Below are positions 57,922 to 64,000 of a stretch of 64,000 nt of DNA, piece after piece. The position numbers and the translations under genes are program-made. The first letter of the stretch is position 1; each line of letters starts with the position of its first letter. The notes below the pieces were generated by a model. The model saw nothing but the letters and a program-made list of their open reading frames with translations, ran no database searches and was not told the origin of the DNA. The stretch comes from Periweissella cryptocerci (GTDB taxonomy: Bacteria > Bacillota > Bacilli > Lactobacillales > Lactobacillaceae), in NCBI RefSeq assembly GCF_004358325.1, contig NZ_CP037940.1, forward strand, positions 372,001 to 436,000, read 5' to 3'.

Positions 57922-58539
57922 TCACGCTTCCTTATCTCGCTGCGCTGCTGCGTCGTGAATTTCCGCCCGGATTTCAGACATCTCTTGGTCTAATTTAAAG
58001 GCCGCATCCGCAGCTCGTTCCAACCGTTCACTCAGTTCAGGCGTGAAAACACCATCATATTTATAATTTAAAGAGTGTTCAATTGTCGCCCAAAAATTCA
58101 TCGCCATGGTGCGCACTTGAATTTCGGCCAATATTTTCTTTTCACCGGTCACCATTTGAACTGGGTATTCAATCACAATATGATATGACCGATACCCTGA
58201 TGGTTTGGCATTCGTCACATAGTCGCGTTCTTCTAAAATCGTCATGTCGGTGCGTTTACGCAAAATATCAACAACTTGATAAATATCGTCAACAAATTGC
58301 GTCATAATCCGCACACCCGCAATATCTTGCAAATCTTGTTCAATTCGGTCCTCGGCAATATGCCGGCGCACTAATTTTTCTTGAATACTTTCAACCGGCT
58401 TAACTCGGCCAGTCACAAACTCAATTGGGGTTTGGTCATTATCAATTGCAAATTGTGGCCGTAAACCCCGAAATTTAACTTTTAATTCATCAACTGCCTG
58501 TTCGTATGGTAGTAAAAAACTATTCCAATCTTCAATCAT
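57922..58539 (-). CDS. relQ: Small alarmone synthetase RelQ (GTP pyrophosphokinase)
   Basis: The protein has 205 residues. It is a RelA/SpoT synthetase domain without hydrolase: KFRGLRPQF, DIAGVRIMTQFVDDIY, KPSGYRSYHIVIEYP and AEIQVRTMAMNFWATIEH. It forms (p)ppGpp from ATP and GDP/GTP, and acts as a tetramer in relatives. AGGAGGGG with a 4-nt spacer marks ATG 58539; the ORF to 58644 is rejected. It is the first gene of relQ-nadK-rluD-mgtE. Confidence 0.96.
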   Translation of the reverse strand: MIEDWNSFLLPYEQAVDELKVKFRGLRPQFAIDNDQTPIEFVTGRVKPVESIQEKLVRRHIAEDRIEQDLQDIAGVRIMTQFVDDIYQVVDILRKRTDMTILEERDYVTNAKPSGYRSYHIVIEYPVQMVTGEKKILAEIQVRTMAMNFWATIEHSLNYKYDGVFTPELSERLERAADAAFKLDQEMSEIRAEIHDAAAQRDKEA

Positions 58540-58694
58540 GTTACCCCTCCTCTTATTCGATGGATTCGGATGCCCGCACGGTTTGGGGTTAGCATAAATA
58601 CCAATACCCCGTCGGTTCCTCACTAATTTTATTCCAGCGAGCACGCCTCATCGGCTCCTCACTTTATCATTTTTGGCATAAACATCACCTATAA

Positions 58695-58703
58695 ATTATA
58701 CCA
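58695..58703 (-). promoter_or_regulatory. Extended -10 promoter of the relQ operon
   Basis: On the minus strand TGGTATAAT is an extended -10, about 155 bp before the relQ ATG, leaving a long leader. No good -35 was found. Confidence 0.4.
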
Positions 58704-58931
58704 CTTTGAATAAGCAAAATGCTTGTCCTAAACCGGCTACAGCGTTAATTATTTCAAAAAAATTGTTACAAATTTTAATGAGAATTTTCTTAGCAAGCAA
58801 AATACTGTTCGTTTGATTATTCGAGTGCTAAACTAGTCTTTGGGTCAACAAAAGTACGCACATTTTTAACGCGTTACTTGCTGCTACCAGCCAATATATT
58901 AGGGAATATATCCAAAGGAGGAAGTCCAGTA

Positions 58932-59543
58932 GTGTTAGAAATTTTTCACTTCATTAACCCACTGCAAATGGAAAGCATGACTGCTGAAAAGCATTTACTA
59001 ACCAAAACCGCAGCCTTAAAAACGAAAACAAACTATAAATTCATTCCAATGAATAATTTACAAGTCGTCAATAGTTATTTTGCAACAAGTGATCAAGAAG
59101 CATCACTTGCTAATCGTAATAAGATAGCCCAATTGCTCTATCAAATTAGTACCGATTACGAAGCCATGGCCTTCCAAGGTCAACGTAAAGCACGCCAATT
59201 TTTATTGGCATTACAAACTGCTTTGCTAGTTAATCAACAACCTTACTCATCAGCATTAGTAATTGGGATTGCCGATGACTTAAATACCGACGTTGCAATG
59301 TTTCAAGAAGATCGTAGCGCACCGGCAACTGCCCAGATTGTTCGCGCTAATCAACAATTAGCAACTGAAATGGGTGTCGCTTCAACACCAAGCGCAATTT
59401 TATTTGATTACGACCGCTTCGACTATGGCCTAATCATTGATGATTTTGATGAAGTGCGCCTAGCTGAGTTTTTCAATGAACATAGCTTACAACCTCGCGA
59501 AAAAATTGCCCGGCCGAACATATTACGCGTCGTCGGCCGCTAA
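58932..59543 (+). CDS. yjbH: Spx-degradation adaptor YjbH, cysteine-less DsbA-like
   Basis: The protein has 203 residues and a DsbA-like (DUF953/YjbH) fold: LEIFHFINPLQ at the start and GVASTPSAILFD with the cis-proline-like loop near the C-terminus. In Bacillus the start has a CxxC (DPLCPEC); here the same place reads NPLQMES, so no redox pair remains. It presents Spx to ClpXP; spx is at 14562. The start is GTG 58932 with AGGAGG at 10 nt; the frame to 58878 is rejected. It is divergent from relQ, the gene order known from Bacillus. Confidence 0.85.
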   Translation: MLEIFHFINPLQMESMTAEKHLLTKTAALKTKTNYKFIPMNNLQVVNSYFATSDQEASLANRNKIAQLLYQISTDYEAMAFQGQRKARQFLLALQTALLVNQQPYSSALVIGIADDLNTDVAMFQEDRSAPATAQIVRANQQLATEMGVASTPSAILFDYDRFDYGLIIDDFDEVRLAEFFNEHSLQPREKIARPNILRVVGR

Positions 59544-59594
59544 AAACAAAAACAGAATATGTGGCAGCAAACAGCTAGCACATTCAAAAAAAAT

Positions 59595-59621
59595 CGAGGC
59601 TAGGACGTAACTTGTCCAGCC
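59595..59621 (+). repeat. Solitary IS1182-like end / possible yjbH terminator
   Basis: GAGGCTAGGACGTAACTTG resembles the IS end at 11733. It also folds as GGCTAGGAC..GTCCAGCC, so it may terminate yjbH. No element body follows. Confidence 0.5.
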
Positions 59622-59625
59622 ACAA

Positions 59626-59667
59626 AATAAGCCGGATTTCTCCTGTAAGGTAGAAATCTGGCTTATT
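59626..59667. terminator. Bidirectional hairpin with conserved CTCCTT core (HP4)
   Basis: AATAAGCCGGATTTC and GAAATCTGGCTTATT (one G-T) enclose TCCTGTAAGGTA. It lies just left of repeat copy K. Confidence 0.85.
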
Positions 59668-59678
59668 GATGTGGAACT

Positions 59679-60184
59679 GTCATTTCTGGACTTTTGCTTA
59701 AGAATACTCACATACCACGGAATATACCTTAAGCACTAGTTTGATTCCATCACGAAACCAGCAATAGCTAGTTTGCTTGAATCTGCCCCACAACGACTAT
59801 TTTTTACTAGTTTGAGCATTATTACGAACTAACGGAGTGCCGGCAAATTACTTGGCGGGCGCAGCCTTTACACCGCGACTGGGGGGAATATGTGTGCAGC
59901 ACATATTTCCGCTGAGGATAAGATGAGGAGTCTTAGGAATTTATTCCTTAGAGTCCCAGCTTGTCCGAACCGACCAAGACAGACATCCAGCCTGCAAGGC
60001 TAATCTAATCGCGTTAGGATTAGATTCAGTATTTTGTGAAACAAAATGCTGGGATGTTTTGCGTTGCCGGTTCGTAGGCATAAGCACAGACTGGCTTGGA
60101 AGGTTGCTTCCAGCGCGGTGCGCCAAGTAATTTGCCGGCACGGAGTTGCCCATTTTGAGCATTTTATATTGCAGAGAGCCAAAA
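59679..60184 (+). repeat. Structured intergenic repeat, copy K (type 1 with extra branch)
   Basis: It is close to copy J. The closing stem GTGCCGGCAAATTACTTGGCG pairs perfectly with CGCCAAGTAATTTGCCGGCAC. The hairpin branch with TCTAATC..GATTAGA and ATTTTGTGAAACAAAAT is present. The right end has lost the CACGTCAGACGG motif and keeps only AGAGCCAAAA. Confidence 0.88.
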
Positions 60185-60222
60185 CATCGCAATTACTCAA
60201 AACTGAGCAATTGCGATGTTTT
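60181..60222. terminator. Long hairpin terminator of the purine permease gene
   Basis: AAAACATCGCAATTACTCA pairs with TGAGCAATTGCGATGTTTT with one mismatch. It starts 5 bp after the permease stop (minus strand). Confidence 0.85.
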
Positions 60223-60226
60223 ATTA

Positions 60227-61690
60227 TTAAAGAATTGCTAACATAACGAAATTCATTAAAAAGAAGAACGTAATAATCCAAATAACTGGACTGATTTCAT
60301 TCCACTTGCGTGATGCTAATTTCACAACAATGTAGAAAATAAAGCCCGCTGCAATCCCGTATGAAATTGAGTAAGAAAAGGCCATGAAGATTGAGGTAAA
60401 GAACGCTGGAATTGCAATTTCAACATCATCCCAGTCAATTTGGCGGAATTCATTCATCATCATAATCCCCACCATTACTAAGATTGGTGCGGTTGCAACG
60501 CCGGGCACAACATTAATCAATGGTGCCGCAAATGATGAAAGTAAAAAGCCAATTGCGACCACAACTGAAGTCAAACCAGTCCGACCACCAGCTTGAATAC
60601 CGGTCGCTGATTCAATGAATGTAGTAACATTTGTGGTCCCAGTCAAGCCAGCAACCATCGTCCCAAATGTATCCGCAACTAAACCACGATCCATCTTCGA
60701 CTTAAAGCCTTCACCTTCATAAAACTCCTTGATGTCGGCTTCACTGAAGATACCAGATTGAATCCCGGTACCAATAAATGTTCCCACGGCATCAAACAAT
60801 CCACTCAGTCCCATTGAAAGTACGACCAAGATTACCACAACAACACTGTGAACCGAGGTAAACATGCTCCATAATCCATCTGGTCCAACGCCGGCGCCAA
60901 AAACCTTACCTAGTTCACCAAATGCATGGAACAATGAGTCAGACTTAGCAATGTGTGTGTTTGTCACACCCATTGGAATCCCAATAATTGTCGTTGCAAT
61001 AACGGAAATTAAAAAGGCTCCTTTTATTTTAGCAACTACTAAGATTAACAATAGTACGAAACCAATTAGGGCTAAAAGTACCGTTGGATTATTGAAAGTT
61101 GCAATTTCAGGGGTGACCGAGCCATTCCCCAAAATCGAGTTAATTCCATGTGGTGCACTCACTGCTTGTCCTGCATGGTAGGCTTTGTCATTCAAAGTCA
61201 CAATGTTGCCACCGTCGACAATGAAGTTTAAAAAGCCCGCATTTTTCAAACCGATATAAGCAATGAAAACACCAATCCCGGCCGCAATTGCGTGTTTCAA
61301 TTGATCAGGAATACTCTTGACAATGATTGAACGCACCTTTGATAAAGTGATAATCACGTCAATCAAACCCACTAAGAACACCACGCCAAGCGCTTGCTTC
61401 CACGTATAGCCAAAAGCAAACACAATCGTATAAGTGAAGAACGCTTGCATCCCAATTGAAGGCGCGAGTGCGTATGGCAAGTTTGCAAACAATCCCATGA
61501 TTAACGTACCGACCACCGCCGTAATGATTGTGGCCAGGAATACCCCTTGATTGGGCATGCCGGTTAATGAAAGAATGGCTGGATTCAAGAAAATAATATA
61601 AGCCATGGCAACAAAAGTAGTAATCCCAGCAACAACTTCAGTCCGGACTGTTGTTTTGTTTGCACTGAGTTTAAAGAAATTTTCTAACAC
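60227..61690 (-). CDS. NCS2 family purine (guanine/hypoxanthine or adenine) permease
   Basis: The protein has 487 residues with 12-14 membrane segments. TTVRTEVVAGITTFVAMAYI and AGLTGTTNVTTFIESATGIQ AGGRTGL are family signatures of the AzgA-like NCS2 group (PbuG/PbuO/AdeP); the exact base is not predictable. It imports purine bases with protons. The start is GTG 61690 (GGAGG, 6-nt spacer); the ORF to 61714 is rejected. A leader with an apparent transcription attenuator lies upstream. Confidence 0.93.
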   Translation of the reverse strand: MLENFFKLSANKTTVRTEVVAGITTFVAMAYIIFLNPAILSLTGMPNQGVFLATIITAVVGTLIMGLFANLPYALAPSIGMQAFFTYTIVFAFGYTWKQALGVVFLVGLIDVIITLSKVRSIIVKSIPDQLKHAIAAGIGVFIAYIGLKNAGFLNFIVDGGNIVTLNDKAYHAGQAVSAPHGINSILGNGSVTPEIATFNNPTVLLALIGFVLLLILVVAKIKGAFLISVIATTIIGIPMGVTNTHIAKSDSLFHAFGELGKVFGAGVGPDGLWSMFTSVHSVVVVILVVLSMGLSGLFDAVGTFIGTGIQSGIFSEADIKEFYEGEGFKSKMDRGLVADTFGTMVAGLTGTTNVTTFIESATGIQAGGRTGLTSVVVAIGFLLSSFAAPLINVVPGVATAPILVMVGIMMMNEFRQIDWDDVEIAIPAFFTSIFMAFSYSISYGIAAGFIFYIVVKLASRKWNEISPVIWIITFFFLMNFVMLAIL

Positions 61691-61803
61691 GAGAGGCCTC
61701 CAAAATAATTGCATTTCAATTTAGCTACCGCCTGGCGCTAAATCAATGTAAGTTAGCTCGTGCTCGTCAAAGCCGTGTCACCATTCATAAATTTAAATAA
61801 AAA

Positions 61804-61903
61804 GACCCCGAATGATTTTGTATTAGCTACAAAATCACTCAGAGTCCACACTAAAATACACAAATGGAATCTGAGTCTGTGGCGAAACACGTTAACGACT
61901 CAG
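61804..61903 (-). promoter_or_regulatory. Attenuator-like leader of the purine permease gene
   Basis: On the minus strand there is first a hairpin CTGAGTC..GACTCAG (61871-61903). Then comes an 18-bp terminator stem (61804-61846: GACTCTGAGTGATTTTGT with ACAAAATCATTCGGGGTC, G-U allowed) followed by TTTTTATTT. ACTCAGA of the first hairpin can instead pair with TCTGAGT in the terminator arm, giving mutually exclusive folds. The classical purine riboswitch core was not found. Confidence 0.6.
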
Positions 61904-62018
61904 TTTGTCCTCACTATTGAGAACACGCTGATGGTTCAAATAATATGTTAACAACATTAACTGCATTGTTACTGGAAGTCAAGTAGATTCTAAACATAAT
62001 GGGCTCACCATTTATGGA

Positions 62019-62663
62019 CTACTTAACTTTGTCTTTTTTGAAATATCGTTTCCCATCCCAATATAGCGCAATAAAATAAATTACGACTAGGATAAAAAAT
62101 AATAAAAATGCTTGGGCAAAGAAATTTTCTGGCAACACATTAATAATTGGATCTTGCGCTGGATAGAATTCCCAATCGTTATTCCGAAAAAGAATTTCAT
62201 GAAACTTAATGAAAAATGCTTGAAAATTCATTAGCATCATCGCAACTAAAAAAATGATTACTGCCAAAATAATTTGCATTGGTCGAATCAACCGCCACTG
62301 TTGCTCGCGTTGATGTAAAGACCGTACCAAGCGCCAAGCCGGCCAAGCCGACACAATTAAGATTACGTAGTTAGCTAAAAATAAATGCTTCACATCGCGA
62401 AAATGATGTAATCCATCCACCGAATCCTTGAAGTCGCTCATTTTCAATTCAGTGACCCAAGGATAATTCAAGTACGCAAGTAACTGGTGATAATTAAGCA
62501 TCATTTGCTTGAGAGTAATATTTGCCAAATGCAACAGCTTACCGTCTTGAATATTCAATTGGTATAGCCACGTACTATTAATCGTGATAGCCACACTCAA
62601 GGTGATTCCAAATAAAATCAATGCCACCCACTGCCAAAAATTTTTAAACTTCCCAATCGTCAA
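62019..62663 (-). CDS. TIGR01906 family integral membrane protein
   Basis: The protein has about 214 residues and four membrane helices. A short extracellular loop after helix 1 and a second large loop (FRNNDWEFYPAQDPIINVLP) match the pattern of the TIGR01906 family, of unknown function. The ORF extends to 62714 and would overlap the HAD gene by 71 bp; TTG 62663 (GAGG, 9-nt spacer) places the start just before helix 1 and is preferred. It is coupled to the HAD gene upstream, a pairing I know from other lactic acid bacteria. Confidence 0.8.
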   Translation of the reverse strand: MTIGKFKNFWQWVALILFGITLSVAITINSTWLYQLNIQDGKLLHLANITLKQMMLNYHQLLAYLNYPWVTELKMSDFKDSVDGLHHFRDVKHLFLANYVILIVSAWPAWRLVRSLHQREQQWRLIRPMQIILAVIIFLVAMMLMNFQAFFIKFHEILFRNNDWEFYPAQDPIINVLPENFFAQAFLLFFILVVIYFIALYWDGKRYFKKDKVK

Positions 62664-63420
62664 GAGTTTCAACCTCGTGTGTTGGCTTGTTAGTGACTTG
62701 CGCAATATCTGCATGCGTCGAAATTCCGGTATACGTCAGCAAGGTTGCCATACCTGCATTAATCCCGGCTTGAATATCTGTGTTGTAATTGTCACCAACC
62801 ATCACGACTTCGTCAGCTTGCAGGCCAATTTTTTTGAGTGCATACTCAATAATTGTCGCTCGCGGTTTACCAATTTCAAACGGTTCAACCCCCGTCGCGT
62901 AACGAACTAAAGCGTTCAATGATCCCGCCCCTGGCACTAATCCACGTTCATTCGGGATATTCGTATCCATGTTAGTCGCAATGTATTTTGCCCCATTCCG
63001 AATTGCGAGGGTTGCCGTTTCAAACATCGCATAAGTGGCTTGCATGTCCATCCCCACCACCACATACGCTGGATCAACTTCACTCAATTCAAAACCAGCA
63101 TCGACTAGTGCCGTCTTCAAACCTGATTCACCAATCGCGTAGACCCGTCGGTTACCATCTACTGGCGTAATCGAATCCAAATAATCAGCAGTTGCGAGCG
63201 CAGAAGAATATACTTGCTCCGGTGTAGTTTTGATATCGTGATTGTTCGTCAAGTTTGCGGCCACATATTCTGGTGTCCGTGTCGAATTATTAGTCACAAA
63301 CAAGTACGGAATTCCCGCCGCCTGTAAACGTTCAATAAAGCGCCGTCCCGTAGGCATTTGATTTTTGCCTTCATAGATGGTCCCATCCAAATCAATAAAA
63401 TATCCCTTATATTTCGTCAT
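62644..63420 (-). CDS. HAD-IIA phosphatase (NagD/TIGR01457 type)
   Basis: The protein has 258 residues. Motif I is FIDLDGTIYEGK (residues 8-19), motif II FVTNNSTRT, a KPRATIIEYAL segment follows, and motif IV is MVGDNYNTDIQAG. The C2 cap is of the NagD type. Substrates of relatives are nucleotide or sugar phosphates. It is the first gene of a pair with the membrane protein. Confidence 0.93.
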   Translation of the reverse strand: MTKYKGYFIDLDGTIYEGKNQMPTGRRFIERLQAAGIPYLFVTNNSTRTPEYVAANLTNNHDIKTTPEQVYSSALATADYLDSITPVDGNRRVYAIGESGLKTALVDAGFELSEVDPAYVVVGMDMQATYAMFETATLAIRNGAKYIATNMDTNIPNERGLVPGAGSLNALVRYATGVEPFEIGKPRATIIEYALKKIGLQADEVVMVGDNYNTDIQAGINAGMATLLTYTGISTHADIAQVTNKPTHEVETLDDWEV

Positions 63421-63470
63421 TCTCTTTACTCCTAAATGATATTGCTTATAACTAATCGGCTTCTAAAAAC

Positions 63471-63870
63471 GGTTATATTTTTTTCTAGCGTGGAATTGTT
63501 GTTTCTGTACTTTTTCAATCAGCAAATTACTGAGGCTCTGTTGTCAGTGTTTTTTCCATACTACTACGGCCTATGGTGGTAACTGTTTTTCGCTAGTTAC
63601 ATTATTCCTACTAACGGAGTGCCGGTAAATTACTTGGCGGGCGCAGCCTTTACACCGCGACTGGGGTGATATGTGTGCAACACATGTCGCCGCTGAGGAT
63701 GAGATGAGGAGTCTAGGGAATTTATTCCCATAGAGTCCCAGCTTATCCGAGTTGTTCAAGACCGCACTTTGGCTTGAACATGTGCTTCCAGCGCGGTGCG
63801 CCAAGTAATTTACTGGCACGCAGTGGCCGATTTTATTCAATCCCACGTCAGACAAAATAGCGCCCTAAAA
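63471..63870 (+). repeat. Structured intergenic repeat, copy L (type 1)
   Basis: The left end is GGTTATATTTTTTTCTAGCG and the right end CCCACGTCAGACAAAATAGCGCC. The closing stem GTGCCGGTAAATTACTTGGCG pairs with CGCCAAGTAATTTACTGGCAC. Hairpin GTTCAAG..CTTGAAC replaces the CCCAAG..CTTGGG of copies A and G, with both arms changed. Confidence 0.9.
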
Positions 63871-63871
63871 G

Positions 63872-63887
63872 CCACTGGGGACATAAG
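63872..63887 (+). repeat. Solitary IS1182-like end
   Basis: CCACTGGGGACATAAG resembles the IS end GGCTGGGACATAAC and lies between copy L and a hairpin. Confidence 0.4.
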
Positions 63888-63934
63888 ATAAGCCTGATTT
63901 CTCCTTATTATAGTAAAGTTGAAATCAGGCTTAT
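63888..63934. terminator. Hairpin with conserved CTCCTT core (HP5)
   Basis: ATAAGCCTGATTTC and GAAATCAGGCTTAT enclose TCCTTATTATAGTAAAGTT. The outer arms are the same as the hairpin at 33916. Confidence 0.8.
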
Positions 63935-63938
63935 TAAC

Positions 63939-63963
63939 AAAAAGGCTTCCGGCCGGGGAAGCC
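63939..63963 (-). terminator. Terminator of a minus-strand gene beyond the window
   Basis: On the minus strand GGCTTCC and GGAAGCC flank CCGGCC and are followed by TTTTTG, implying a gene ending to the right of 64000. Confidence 0.65.
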
Positions 63964-64000
63964 CGACGAATTCAAGTACTCTGCTTGGAAACCTTATGTC

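Noticed and set aside
61691..62018. Classical purine riboswitch before the NCS2 permease
   Set aside because: The ATATGG, GTTTCTACC and CCGTAAA core elements are not found; only attenuator-like pairing is supported.
62664..62714. ATG 62714 as start of the TIGR01906 membrane protein
   Set aside because: It overlaps the HAD gene by 71 bp and has no good ribosome-binding site; TTG 62663 has one and fits the helix position.

Overview
The window is an AT-rich chromosomal segment of a lactic acid bacterium, most probably Weissella or a close relative in the Leuconostocaceae/Lactobacillales. The evidence is the mevalonate operon (mvk-mvaD-pmk-fni), an Spx/MecA/YjbH/CoiA/PepF competence and stress set, cysteine-free S14 and L33 ribosomal proteins, PASTA kinase plus PP2C phosphatase, and an LPxTG-type surface protein. 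The genus is an inference; no rRNA or tRNA gene lies in the window.

Layout. 1-3.1 kb: 3' part of a BspA-type leucine-rich-repeat wall protein and a small secreted protein. 3.9-7 kb: rpsN/rpmG and an SsuABC/NitT-type ABC importer. 7.2-16.7 kb: an unknown coupled gene pair, then the minus-strand block spx-mecA-[broken IS1182-type element]-coiA-pepF, an MBL hydrolase and an HmoB-like monooxygenase. 16.7-21.3 kb: uppS-cdsA-rseP-proS operon. 22.6-27.5 kb: prpC-prkC, a YtxH/DUF948 envelope pair and an unknown gene. 27.6-33.4 kb: rRNA m5C methyltransferase, Cof-type HAD phosphatase, M20 peptidase, ribokinase and a lipoprotein with a sortase domain. 34.1-37.3 kb: an unknown three-gene operon ending in a dimeric-dUTPase-like protein, and a possible beta-prism protein. 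37.5-46.4 kb: gmk-rpoZ, polA-mutM-coaE and a DinG-type helicase/exonuclease. 46.6-50.8 kb: mevalonate operon. 51-54.7 kb: flavodoxin and small unknown genes. 54.8-59.5 kb: relQ-nadK-rluD-mgtE with divergent yjbH. 60.2-63.4 kb: NCS2 purine permease behind an apparent attenuator leader, then a membrane protein and a HAD phosphatase.

The most striking content is non-coding. Twelve intergenic copies (about 4.9 kb, nearly 8% of the window) of a large modular structured repeat family share ends of about 30 bp that are imperfect inverted repeats, but have no ORF of their own. Between the ends lie long-range stems enclosing several hairpins. Comparing copies shows compensatory changes in several stems, and whole hairpin branches are gained or lost. 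Four copies sit beside a second small family: terminator-like hairpins with variable outer arms and a conserved TCTCCTT..AAGG core. I do not recognise either family; they are the best candidates here for an undescribed system.

In general, genes are in short operons with good Shine-Dalgarno sites, and several longest-ORF starts were replaced by internal ATG/GTG/TTG codons that have the correctly spaced site. No CRISPR array, prophage or tRNA was seen.
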